Positions 37,095 through 47,797 of a stretch of DNA of 64,000 bases are shown here, one piece after another. The translations under genes and the position numbers were made by a program. Location of the stretch: positions 19,939,501 through 20,003,500 of the forward strand of contig CM062218.1 in the NCBI GenBank assembly GCA_031216445.1, written 5' to 3'. Below the pieces are notes generated by a model, which saw nothing but the letters and a program-made list of their open reading frames with translations, did not search any database and was not told the DNA's origin. This DNA comes from Lateolabrax maculatus (taxonomy: Eukaryota; Chordata; Actinopteri; Acropomatiformes; Lateolabracidae). How positions within the stretch are numbered: the stretch's first letter is position 1; each line of letters begins with the position of its first letter.

Positions 37095-37525
37095 AATAAA
37101 GTATGTGCTCTTAAAACCATTTGATTTCTGTCAAACTTTGATTTGAAGTACCATTACTGGGGTGCATGCATTTTTGGATAGAACTGATTGTTGCTGTTGA
37201 GTAATGCATCCCCTATTAGGTCATTATTAAATGTATGAAATTCGAGCAAAAACGGACCAAAATATGTGCTAATAAAACCGTTTGATTCATAGATCTCGTG
37301 AAAAAAAGTAACAGTGTGGATGCATTATTTGGCAAACCTGTATCTTATTACCTGCCGAAAACTGCATCCACTCCCTTCTCAGACCAGATGAGTGTTTCGT
37401 GTATGAAATTCACACCGTTGAGCCAAAACAGCCCAAAATATGTGCTGGTGTCATTACTGAGTGTTAAGGGGTACACGCATTATTCGGCAGAACTAATTGT
37501 TGCTGCCGAGTAATGCATCCCTTAT
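37095..37525. repeat. Three diverged tandem units of about 170 bp, each with a hairpin
   Basis: Units start at about 37095, 37260 and 37437 with (A)TATGTGCT, and units 1 and 2 continue TTAAAACCATTTGAT / ATAAAACCGTTTGAT. Each carries a stem-loop bounded by TGCAT...ATGCA. Unit 1 is 37159-37214 (GGGGTGCAT ... AATGCATCCCC), unit 2 is 37316-37371 (GTGGATGCA ... TGCATCCAC), and unit 3 is 37467-37523 (GCATTATTCGGCAG ... CTGCCGAGTAATGC). Phrases such as AGAACTGATTGTTGCTGTTG and AGAACTAATTGTTGCTGCCG tie units 1 and 3. There is no coding capacity. Confidence 0.6.
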
Positions 37526-39550
37526 TATTTCAGCTTAGGATATTATTAAATGTAAGAATTCATTGTCAAACCAATTGTATCAAGAAAATGCTACTGCTAT
37601 TGAGTATAACTTCTTCATGGCTGCTCTGTTTATTGGGGGGAAAAAACAGTCTGCCCCAGTGTGCTAGTGATGACTTTTTGAATGGCTGCTCGTTTCAAAG
37701 CATTTATTTCACAAAAGGTAACATATTTAACAGACCCACCCAACTTCCATCCATGGAAGAAAACACACTGTGCCATTAGACAGTATTATTTGTTACATAT
37801 CAATACATTGTAATATCCATAAAATAGAACTATAATTCATAACAAGTTCTGACAAAAAGCCAATTTATTGTGCATCAGAATTCAAATATGAACGTTTTAT
37901 AGATTGATAGATATATATCCCAGCGACACAGGACCCCAAGGTTAAATAGTTAATGTGTCCAAGTATTCAGAATGTCAAAATTATGTTCAATAATTGTGAA
38001 GATCATTAGCTCTTTTCTTAGTCTTTCTCATCAGTGTATCCTCTCCATTTTGACTGTCTAAGGTATTAAACTACTACATTCCTAATTCTATGTGATACTA
38101 AGTAGGCCTATCTGCACACGGTTTCATTTACCCGCTTGATTAATTTTGCCCTACAGCAAGTCATCTCAAAACAACCTTGTTTGATCAGTCACAACCACAC
38201 TGATGTGAAGTTCTCCAATCAAGGGAAAACACTGCAGTGGACCAATGCAGTCAGGAATACTGGCCACAGAAAATTCTTTCAGGGGTTTTCTTGATAAAAG
38301 GGGTCATTCAGTAACCTTAGAAAAGTCCAGGGTTCTTGAAAGAAGTCTTTTAGGCACTGGGTTCTTCTAGGAACCCTCCAAGGTGCTCAAGGACTCACTC
38401 AAATTCAAAAACGTTACCTAGAGTAAAGCATTTAGTCAAAGTATCTAATGGTCTATATATTACACTGAAGAGTATTTACACTTAAACCATTGATTGGTTT
38501 ATTGAGAAAGCACATTACTGTAGTAATTTTTTTGTTTATGTGAAATGGACCTTCAGTTATAGAATGATTGTTGTACAACTCACAAGATCTTTGTTTATCA
38601 TAGCTTGTTCACTTTATGCCCACAGCAGCAGAAATTGCATTTATGAATTATGAAAATACAAGTATATGCACACACACACACATACAAATACACACACAAG
38701 AATGCTTAACGGCCTTCTGGCTGGATGCAGAGCGGACATCAATTTATCATCATCATAACCATTAAAGCGACATCTAGGGTATCATTTTACAAGCAAGATG
38801 GCAACGAGTAATGACTTGGGTTATTAGTGGGCCGGCTGTGTGACAACACAGACCGTTTTACCATTGGTGTGTATTGCGTTCAGTTAGAGTGGAGTCACAT
38901 GACCCAGAGTGGAGAGCTGCAGTAAACTCTTCTTAAAATGTCTCTTAAAAAGTCTCTGACTCCCACAGTTTTCACTCTACAGACATAATTTTACCATCAA
39001 AGCGTAGGAAATCTTTTTAACTCACAGTGAGGTAATTTTTGGAATCAATCGGACCGAGACATTAATCAGAAAAAATGCTTTTAGTGATGGCAGCAGCAGC
39101 AAGCTCGTCATAGACCTTCATATAAACTTAGAACAGAAACACCCTGCTTTTTCTGTCTCTCCTTATATTTCTACCTCCCTGTCATGTCCACATTTTTAAC
39201 ACCACAAACATTAAAAGTACACCTGCCTCTTCAGCAGAATATTATCGTTCTTATGTTTGACTTATCACTGGGATTGCATTCATGGTTTACTATCTGGAAA
39301 TTAAAGTTGAAAGGGTTTCTCCTCAGCTCATTCTCTTGCAGAACAGGACAGAGTCAGCTCTGCAGGGGGAGACAGCGGGGATCCTCTGCAGAGAATACTT
39401 TTTCATTAATGTGTAAGCGTCTGTGTGTGCATATTTGATTTGATTCATATTGGGGATTGCATGTGCACGCATGTCCGTGCATGCGCAGTGACATCGTAAA
39501 ATTAATGACCAATTTGTGTAGCACTTTCTGTAGTTGATGCCCAGATTACT
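37526..39550. other. Gene-free stretch
   Basis: A short (CA)n tract lies at 38668-38700. The block 38760-39120 (TCACATGACCCAGAGTGGAG, AAGTCTCTGACTCCCACAGT) looks repeat-derived but is single in the window. No coding region is seen. Confidence 0.45.
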
Positions 39551-39775
39551 TTAACCCTTGTGTTGTCCTCTGGGTCAAGGTGACCCGGTGGCCGAAAACG
39601 TCCTTCTGTGTATGTAAATGTTGTTATGCATGACATTTGTGATTCTTGAAGCAGTTATCTTTTGTTTTTAGTTTGTTTCTTGACAATAGGAACAGAGTTA
39701 GAAACAGAATATAGGAAAAGGATGACACAAACATATGATACATCACCTCGACCCAGAGGACAACACAAGGGTTAA
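39551..39775. mobile_element. MITE with TTAA target duplication (piggyBac/Kolobok type)
   Basis: TTAA (39551-39554) precedes CCCTTGTGTTGTCCTCTGGG and TCAAGGTGA. The right end is TCACCTCGACCCAGAGGACA and ACACAAGGG, followed by TTAA (39772-39775). The terminal inverted repeats are about 29 bp with a single mismatch. The 159-bp interior has no open frame that could encode a transposase, so it is non-autonomous. TTAA target sites are used by piggyBac and Kolobok elements. Which of the two mobilised this one is not decidable here. Confidence 0.9.
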
Positions 39776-40399
39776 ACATGAGAGGATAGCAGGTAAACCT
39801 CATCAAGGTAGCGGTGGAAGGAGGGCCGGTGCAGCCACAGGGACGTCCCATTAGCCTAGAGTGCATGAGACTCCACCCTCCCAAAATCTGACTGTGCACT
39901 GACCCAGAGGGCTGTAGAAACCAAGACAGTGGTGTTCTCTCATCAGGAAGAGGTTCATACAGATGGTAAAGCACGTGGTGCTGCAAGACTCCCTGAAACC
40001 TTGCAAGGACCAAAGGAAAAACTCTGAGAGGTAGTGAAGTGATCAGTGATCAAGTGATTTTTGCCCTGAGGGGAAATTATAAGATGACATACTACTAAGG
40101 CTATATAATTTTTAAAGCAACCTAAATTTGATTATAGTTAGGACCAGGGCACTAGACTAATGGTGGACTAAGAAGTGATTTTCTCTGTTGCTAAAAATGG
40201 GGTTTGTTTAATGCCAGTTTTCTGTTTGATTGTACACTAATATGTTCACAATGGCAATGCTACACGCTGAAGTTTAGCAGGTAATATTTACCATGGTCAC
40301 CTTAGCTTAACATGTTAGAATGCAAACGTTTGGTATTAAGCACAAATCACAAAGTACCGCTGAGGTTGAAGGGTTACAGCTAAGCAGGTATTCAGGCCC

Positions 40400-40742
40400 T
40401 GCCATGATTATTGTGTTTCCTTGTGTTTCTTTGTTTTCCCTACGCACCTGTCTCGTGTTTGGATCTCGTTTGCACAGCCCTTGTGTTTCCCTCCTTCTCC
40501 TGCTGCCTGCCTGCCCACCCCAGCTGTGTCTTGTTTCAGATTAGTTGTGTGTGCACATATGTTCCTGGGTTTCCTTTGTTCTCTGTCTGGTCTTTGTCGT
40601 GTGACTCGTCTGTGTGGAGTGTTTTTCTGTTTCCTGGCTCGCCCTTTTTGCGGAAGTTTTTCTGTTAAATAAACCTTTTGGACTTTAGTTTTGTGTCTGC
40701 TATTGGGTCCTTTCCCTGTGTGTCTGTGTCCCCACTGTGACA
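40400..40742 (+). mobile_element. Diverged solo LTR related to the 18.2-kb LTR
   Basis: It starts TGCCATGATTATTG and ends CCCCACTGTGACA, close to the ends of the 18204-18714 LTR. It shares a C/T-rich sense strand, a polyadenylation signal in GTTAAATAAACCTTTT (about 40665-40680), and then a GGGTCCT block before the end. No target duplication was found, so it is old or rearranged. Open frames on both strands of this segment are composition artefacts. Confidence 0.6.
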
Positions 40743-40764
40743 ATCATAGACTTATGTATCAGAC

Positions 40765-41012
40765 AAATACAAATTTTGACCTGATAATGTCGCTAGATGA
40801 AATCAGAGGTCACCAAAGTCAAGATTTATTCTCTGGGGAGCATGAATGTCTGTACAACACATCATGGCAATCCATCCAATGGTTATTAAGATATTTCACT
40901 CTGGACCAAAGTGGTGGACCGTACGACCTACCCACAGACTGTGACCAACAGGCCGACATGGCCATTCATGGAGCCATGCCCCTTAGTCCTTGGGCCTTAT
41001 AAGCCTTTGGTT
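40765..41012 (+). repeat. Dispersed repeat family C, copy 3
   Basis: GATGAAATCAGAGGTCACCA, AGCATGAATGTCTGTACAAC, CATGGCAATCCATCCAATGG, GATATTTCACTCTGGACCAA and AGTGGTGGACCG follow in sequence. The last part matches 23005-23060, and the first parts match 7085-7400 and the inverse of 43535-43905. It abuts the LTR on its left. Confidence 0.75.
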
Positions 41013-41940
41013 TGTGAACTCAGGGATAGTTTGCATCAAGGTTTTTCAGATTTCTTTCAGAGCATCACAGGAGCAGGGTCAAACCACAACCCATATCTTT
41101 AGAGTGAATGCTTATAGGCGCGATGAAATGAAAAATACATGTTCCCAGTCTTAATCCTGTGTCCCTGTGTTAATTGTTCATTAATCTATTGTTAAATGCC
41201 GAATATACATCAAAACCATTCATGTCAGCGCACCGGGCTGAAAAACAAGTAAACAGTTGTGGGTTGTTGCTGTGTTTTCGGTTGTGCTAAGTACCCTAAT
41301 CTTTTCCCCTTCCATCCCAGCCCTGGCTGGAGCTTACACATTTGAAAGAAGGGGGGCTTTGTACGATTCTATCCATTTTCCTTACTCAACATGGCAATGT
41401 ACACTGCAGAGGGGCTACAATTCGCGTTGCGTTGTGCAACCCCGTGTCATAAAATGACAAAAGAGTGACCTCAATACCTTCAAAAGTGCGGCCTCATCGC
41501 CTGACCCTGTTGATGACTCCATAGCATTCTATCACTCTTGCACTGTGGGCTAACTTTAAGGACCAAACATGCTCCTCATCAGAGTACCTGCAATGAGCTT
41601 TGAAGCTCATTTATCCAACCTTGTGTACAGTTAGTGGTTTACAGCCAGGCCTGTAATTACCACTGTGACACTATTCTAAAGGTCACTCTTTACATAGCTG
41701 GAGGCTGTTCCTCGGCCTTCATAACTGACCTAACAGGAGGGAGGTTGAATTAAAGTTACAGTCAAAGCCAGTGGAAGATACAATGAAGTATTCTACTGGC
41801 AAACATTAAAACTGACAAATTGTAAGATATTATTTCTTTATTTTTAATAATGGTTATATGATAACCTACCTGCGTCATTCCCTTTACATAGCGTGCAAAA
41901 GCTGAAGCTAGCTGTGAAAGCCTGCTGCAGTCCGATAAGG
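41013..41940. other. Gene-free stretch
   Basis: Apparent 66-codon and 80-codon frames are unsupported. No element ends are seen. Confidence 0.45.
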
Positions 41941-41946
41941 TACAAT

Positions 41947-42168
41947 GAAAACAAATGGTAGGACATTTTTTTTTCATGGCAAAGTCAACAGTGATGGAGA
42001 ACATGAAGCAGAGATAGAATCTCTGAATCTAACCGCTTCAAACGAGGGCCAGCCCACGGAGGGTGAGCCACCTGAGGGGCAGGTGAGCACTAATAAGTAC
42101 GGGTTTGAGGTTCCTCAGGGGTCACACCTGAATGACAGGCACACAAAGACACAGACAGGACCTACGGT
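41947..42168 (+). other. Possible isolated exon, family uncertain
   Basis: An open frame runs from a poly-T and ...AAAGTCAACAG acceptor-like site near 41990 to a GTAACT donor-like site at about 42169. The peptide is acidic and hydrophilic: GEHEAEIESLNLTASNEG, TEGEPPEGQ, NKYGFEVPQGSHL. The NKYGF phrase is reminiscent of the short segment ahead of the TBC domain in some Rab GTPase-activating proteins, but it is far too short to assign. No further exons of such a gene were found, so it may be chance or a pseudogene exon. Confidence 0.25.
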
Positions 42169-42199
42169 AACTTATAGACACACACCCTTTACCTTCATA

Positions 42200-43534
42200 T
42201 GAGATGTATGACTGTGATCCTCTCGAACAATAACAAAACAAACATCTATGACCAGTAAAAGCACATTGACCTTAAGGATAAATGAATGTTAATCTGTGTG
42301 AAGAATGTTGATAGGAAATTTGATAGTCATTTTTCAGACTGGCCATCGGTAGGACGGGTGGGCTGGGACTTTGATTGTGCACCAGCACCCCCCCTCCTAA
42401 CTTATCTTACCCATACCTGATGCCCTAGGGCCACCTATGCATTCCACCCTCAAAAACAAACTGCTACCCATCTCTTTAGGCGGTAGTGTCTCGATAGTCT
42501 TTTGCCTTTCAATTCTGATTGTGTCTTTAACTAAAACAGACTTAAATTTAAAATTCAGTGAAGAGGCTTCAGCAAAGGGCGACTTGAGAGTTAATGAATG
42601 AGTGGCATTCTTAAAACAGCAGGAAATCCATCAAACTCTTAGATGAGATTTAATTTGAGACAATTGTGGATTACAAAAGCCCAATTAAGCAACACAATGA
42701 TGGAAAGTGGTTTTATTTGATTCTGATAAACTAATAATAATTATGTCTTTGATTTGTGTTGTTGAGAGCCTGGAAGACAATCACGAGACCAGGGACTTTG
42801 TTTTCACCAGATCCAGACAGTTAAATTATGAAATCAGAGAAAGAGAAAGAAGTTGTTCTCTTTGCATACACTCTATCAAGTTTTTACCCGTGCATCAGCA
42901 AAAGTAAGCAGAACTTTAATGCTGCTGACAAACTTCTTGAAAATGGTGCAGCAGTTTCTCTTCTTTGGTGAATGAATATTACTTTCTGTCAAGGCTCCCT
43001 TTGGCTACAAACCCATCTTTTTCTGTATTCAAAGGGGTTCTGGGTTGGGCAGCCAAGAGGCGAATAATGCTCTGGTCGAGATGGATGCCAGCTAGACAGA
43101 CTAGATGTGCCCTGGGTTATCCCTGCCACCTGCAGCACTTGAAGTTTGTTCCAAGAAGGTTTCCATGTCTTCTGCCATCACATAGGTGGGGGAGGAGACA
43201 GACTGCACCCAGGCATGCCAAGTTAGTGGCCTCAGGACTGAACACACTGCCAAAGCTTGGACGACCCTTTGTTCACTCAATATTTAAACACATGGTAGTT
43301 CCAGTCAGAAGTGAAGCCAATTTTTTTCATTTAGTATGGATGAAAGAGAAAATTAGACGAGAGAGAGGAAAAACTATCAGTCAAAATCAACTAACTTTAA
43401 AGAATTTGCAGGGATTATTTTGCCTATTCTGTAAAAAAAAAAAGAAAAAAAGAAAATCTGTTGTTTGGTGGTTTTCTTTTTAGCCACACTGGCAGCATGG
43501 TTCTAAGGTTCTTCTATCATGGAGAGAAAAACTG
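42200..43534. other. No supported gene
   Basis: A 172-codon open frame (42965-43483) is the longest outside transposable elements. It has no domain, and it ends in a lysine-rich run encoded by a poly-A tract. It is regarded as chance (see the rejected list). Confidence 0.45.
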
Positions 43535-43905
43535 ATGAGCTGGTTGGTGGTCCACCACTTTGGTCACACACTGAAATGTCTCAATAGCTATTGGATGGAT
43601 GGCCATGACATTTTGTACAGTCTGCTGACTTTTATTTGGTGCCACCAGCAGGTCGAAGTCTTCATTACCCAGTTAATATCTCAACAACTACTATATGGTT
43701 TGGCTCAATTTTTGACACTTATGGTTCCTAGAAGATGAATCCTACTAAATTTGATGATCTCCTGACTTTATTTGAAAGTGCCACCTTGAGGTCCACATTT
43801 ACAGTTTTGAGTAAAATGTCTCAACTGTTGGATGAATTGCCATGAAATTTGGTTCAGACATTTATTTTCCCCTCAGGATGAACTGTAACTAATGGTGATC
43901 CCCGG
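43535..43905 (-). repeat. Dispersed repeat family C, copy 4 (reverse), two or more units
   Basis: Read on the minus strand, CAGTTCATCCTGAGGGGAAA, CATGGCAATTCATCCAACAG, TTGAGACATTTTACTC and AAGGTGGCAC are followed by a second, diverged round that includes TTTAGTAGGATTCATCTTCT and CATGGCCATCCATCCAATAG and ends in CCAAAGTGGTGGACCACC. This copy shows best that the family is built from units of about 100 bp. Confidence 0.7.
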
Positions 43906-44685
43906 TTTTTCCTCCTAGTGCCATCATCAGATAATAATGTTTATGTGTGTATGAATTCCGGCAACACTGTGGCGTGGCAGCTTATTGTAATTGTTTTCAA
44001 TGAGAGTGAAGCATCTTGCTTGCTGCTTTTGAGTCATCTCATGCAGATGTTCATAGAAGTATCTCAGAGACAAATATTCGAGGGAAAGGAAGGCAGAGAA
44101 GGAGAAACAGAGTTGTGCAGGAGGAGGAAGTCACTTTGGACGTCCATGGCCATTATGCCTAGAACCACATGTAAAAGAGAAAGGAGAGACCAGGAAGATT
44201 GCAGCCATGACTGTTGAGTCTCTCCTCCTCCCTATGGTGTCACTAGTTGAGCTAGGTGGAGCAAGTCTCAGGGACCTGTTAGAAAGTGTAGGGTGGTGTG
44301 GTATGTCGTCAGTGGGTGAGTAAACACAGATGTAAGTTAATAAAATAAATCATGATTCAGTTTCATTTAGGTGTCACAGGTATTCCAGTGAGACAGCATG
44401 CACAGACAGAATTTGCAGGCTATCTGTTAATGCATAGTACCAGGCCTCGGTACACTAATAATTGCAATCTGAGTTTCAGCCTGCCTTGAGTGCTAGATGG
44501 GTGGAGTGTGTCTATGCATAATTTAGTCCGTGTCAGCTTCTGTTTAACCCAGAAAAGTATTTTGATGGCTCTCAAATATAAAAGAATCAACATGCCTGGT
44601 ACTAACTGACCTGACCCAAAGCAAGTAATTGCAATTACTGGGTGTCTAAAGAACCCAGGCCACGTCTGCAACGGGTGACAGTAAG
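43906..44685. other. Gene-free stretch up to the provirus
   Basis: Short frames only. This is the left flank of the proviral insertion, ending in the CAGT target site. Confidence 0.5.
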
Positions 44686-44689
44686 CAGT

Positions 44690-45148
44690 TGAGGTGTCTG
44701 AGCTGAGAGATGTCTCTACCATGTGGATCCAATGTTTAGATACTTGTGTGGATCCAATGTTTAGATAAGCCTATGTCCAAGGTCTGGCTACTTTCATAGA
44801 TGGGAGCCCCTTGGGGGTTGTTTTTCTAAAGTCCCAAAGAGAGGAGATTAGTTTTAATATGAACCTTATGTTCACACCTTCCCTTTTTGTAAAAATAGCC
44901 ATATATGGTTATGAGGTTGGCTCTGAGCCTATCTTGTTACCACACATTAGCTATACCATGAGGCTTTAAAAGGTGTAGTTTGAGTGGAAAACGGGGGAGA
45001 TTCACATTGGCTTCGGATCTTCTCACAGGCAATCCATGGTGCTTGTTTTGACGCTGCACTTTTTGTAATAAACCTTTTTATACAATTAAGTCGGTGTCAG
45101 CGGAGATTTCTTCATCATCATCACATCATCGCTACAGAAGATACAACA
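44690..45148 (+). repeat. 5' LTR of the endogenous retrovirus
   Basis: 459 bp, TGAGGTGTCT ... GATACAACA. U3 carries a 20-bp direct duplication, GTGGATCCAATGTTTAGATA, at about 44719-44738 and 44743-44762. A TATA-like TTTAAAA lies at 44965-44971. The polyadenylation signal AATAAA is at 45067-45072, about 95 bp downstream, consistent with placement in R. It matches the 3' LTR base for base as far as I could read. Confidence 0.95.
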
Positions 45149-45153
45149 GAAAT

Positions 45154-45171
45154 TGGCGTCACGAACTCCGG
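45154..45171 (+). other. Candidate tRNA primer binding site
   Basis: TGGCGTCACGAACTCCGG begins with the TGG complementary to a tRNA CCA end, 5 nt after the LTR. I could not match the remainder confidently to one tRNA species. Confidence 0.6.
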
Positions 45172-46519
45172 ACGTGTTGTGACTTGCAGCGTCGCCGACG
45201 GCTTCAGCGCACCTACTCCCACTCCAGGTACCGGTACGGTGAGCATTTCTCACATGCTGGAGCGCTGGTGTGTTCGTTGAATTTGTTCTGTGGCTGCTGT
45301 AGTCGCACCGTAAAGGATCATGTGTGTGTGTGCCATGCTGTGCTGATGGTGGGGGGAGACTCCGTTCTAAATTTGGGTTTTATTGCGTAGTGCACAACGC
45401 AATAGGGGGGAGTGTGATAGAAAAAAAAAAAAAAGAGAGAAAAGAATAACAGTAATAAAGTACTAAAAGAGTTAAAATAGACTAAAAAGAAAAGGGCTAG
45501 GCATAAAGTAGTGTACCGTCATTGTATTGGTAGCCAAAGGACAGTGAAATGTGTGTAATTGGAAATATTACAATGACCGAGGACAAAAGTGAATGGGGGA
45601 AAAATTAAGAAGCATAAAGGGTGCTAAAGAATAAAGAGTGTTAAAGAATGAATGTGCATTAAAAAGCATAAAGAATTGCTTGATGAATGCAAAGGAATAA
45701 GCATAAAGAATTGCTTAAGTATGAATGAAGAGGGATGATTGAAAAAACACACATTTCCTGAGTAATGCATGCGGACTGTGACAGTGCATGTGGGGGACGC
45801 TTTCTGTAAGTCACTGAAGAACTCAAGCATGCATGAAAGGAATAGGCTGTCGATAAAGTGAAGATAAAGAAGTGAAGATAAAGAAATGAAGGGAATAAAA
45901 AAGGTTGAAGTAAATGTGTAGAATAGCCTAATTAGTAACGATAAGGTGAGCTAAATAACATCATGCAAGAGTAATGAAGGTGGGCCCTCAACTTCTTAAC
46001 GGTAAGACGTGTAGATTAGACACTGCGTGAAGGTTGGCTTTGAGAAATAGTCAGAGGAATTAGAGAATAAAAAGAGGAAAGTAACAACCCTGGGCCCAGG
46101 GCAATTAGATAATTTTAAAAGTAAAATAGAGTGAAGAAGTGAAATAGAGATAAAGAGATAAAGAGTATAGAGTAAAAGTCTAAATGCCTAAGCCTAAATC
46201 TAAGAGTCCAATCTAAGAAATTAGATTATAGTAAAATAAAAAATAAGGAGAAGCTTCAAATTGGGATTATATTTTGTGTTTTTGTTGAGTGATTGTTCTC
46301 TGGGGGTGAGTAGAGTGGGACTCTGCTGCTGTGGTTGCTGTGTGTGTGTAGAGAACGCTGTCTCTGTGGTTTGGCTGTGAGTGAAAAGTTGTTGTGGTTT
46401 ATGTGGTTTATATTAATGTGGTAGATTTTATATGGAATAAGAATATATAGGTTGTGATCAACGATAGGAGGTTAATTAAAGATACAGGGAAGGATATTCT
46501 GTTTTTAATGCTAAAATTT

Positions 46520-46735
46520 ATGAGCCTCTAAAGAGGACATTCCTGAATCTGTTAAAACTTATGAGCCTTTTCTACAAAGGACATTCTTTAGTTTGGTGAA
46601 ACATATGAGCCTTTTCTATAGAGGACGTTTTTGACTCTGTTAAAACATATGAGCCTTTTTTGGGGGATATTTCAGAATTGGTAATAACTTATGGAACTTA
46701 TTTTAATTGATTAAATATGAGCTCCCAATAAGGAC
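46520..46735 (+). repeat. 44-bp tandem repeats in the proviral leader
   Basis: Units begin at 46520, 46561, 46605, 46649 and 46691 with ATGAGCC(T)TTT (last one ATGGAAC), each continuing to ...GGACATT...CTGTTAAAACTT or close variants. The period is 41-44 bp, with about four and a half copies. Confidence 0.8.
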
Positions 46736-47600
46736 GTTTGTGATCTTGAAGTAGAAAGATTGGTAGGGATATTAGTAGGTTAGGCTTAATTTTGTTAATA
46801 TAGGTGTGGGTAACAATCCTATATTATTGAGGAATTTAAGGGGTTAATAGAGTTAAATAAGTTAGAATGGAAAAATAGAAATGTATAATACGTGGTTGTA
46901 ACTTAGTGTTTGAAAAAGGAGTATGTTTGTTTATAGTGCAGTTAAAATGGTCTAGTAGAATTATGGGACGTTGAATTTCTTTTCTGTTTCTCTCTTTGTT
47001 CTCCTATGTTGTGAGAGAGCTGAAGGGGAGGAAAAAGAGGAGGAGGTGCAGGCAGGAATTTGGCTGGCCCATAGATCACATGGATTGAGGCTTGCTGATA
47101 ACAACATGTGCAACTCCTGAATCCAGTCTGAATAAGGCCAGTACAGTTTTTATCCACAAACTCTTTTTCCAAACACCTGCTTTACAAATGTTTTTATGTG
47201 AATTCATTCATAGCTACTATTGAAGACATACATTTGATTTGATTTCATATATGGTGCTATATGAACATTTCTCAATTTGGGGTTAATAGAGTGCATTTAT
47301 TTGCTTGTGCATTTATGAGCAATACTTGCTGTAGTTATTTCAAAGTGACGCTTGGCAACGGACTGACCAGTTAATGTATTTGATTAATTATTGGAGTATT
47401 GTGGTTGAACTCTGTTGAGAGTTGTTTGTGTGTGTAGTCAATATTATTTGCGGATTTGGTTTTGTGGGTGTTGCTACTATAATAAGTAAGCTGTTGATTC
47501 CTTTGAAGTTGACAATCCTCATGCATTCTTTTTCGCATTGACTGTAGTAAAATAGTGGCGTATAAAATAAATAAATAAACATACGAACAAATAAGTAAAC

Positions 47601-47694
47601 GGATTGATTTGTTGATTGATTGATTGGTTGATTGATTGATTGATTTGTTGATTGATTGATTGATCTGCTGATTAATTAATTAGTTAATTAATTT
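47601..47694 (+). repeat. Imperfect (TTGA)n repeat
   Basis: GATTGATT units interrupted by TTGTTG and CTGCTG, passing into TTAATTAA repeats and then an A-run, just upstream of gag. Confidence 0.85.
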
Positions 47695-47797
47695 AAAAAA
47701 AAAAGAGAGAGGGAAAGTGATCTTAATAGCTATAAGGGGTTTAAAGTCTTAGTAATTAGTTTCAATCTATAATTTGGGAATATAAAAAGTCATCAAA

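Larger units (their letters stand above)
45172..47797 (+). other. Long, purine-rich proviral leader
   Basis: About 2.6 kb separates the primer site from the gag start, much longer than the few hundred bases usual for simple retroviruses. A donor-like ACG|GTGAGC lies near 45237-45243. From 45420 to about 46260 the + strand is strongly A/G-biased, with repeated AATAAAG, AAGTGAAG and TAAAGAG phrases. The 44-bp tandem repeats (46520-46735) and a TTGA repeat (47601-47694) follow. Open frames of 98 codons at its start (45094-45390) lack domains. It may be a replaced or degenerated region. Confidence 0.6.

Noticed and set aside
40408..40743. Open frames of 74-111 codons on both strands
   Set aside because: Same explanation as at 18.2 kb: they lie in a diverged LTR.
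42965..43483. 172-codon open frame, the longest outside transposable elements
   Set aside because: No recognisable domain, no convincing exon boundaries, and its C-terminus is poly-lysine encoded by an A-run. It is treated as chance.
44984..45280. 98-codon frame repeated at 51131-51394
   Set aside because: It is LTR sequence read as protein. The duplication is the LTR pair, not a gene pair.
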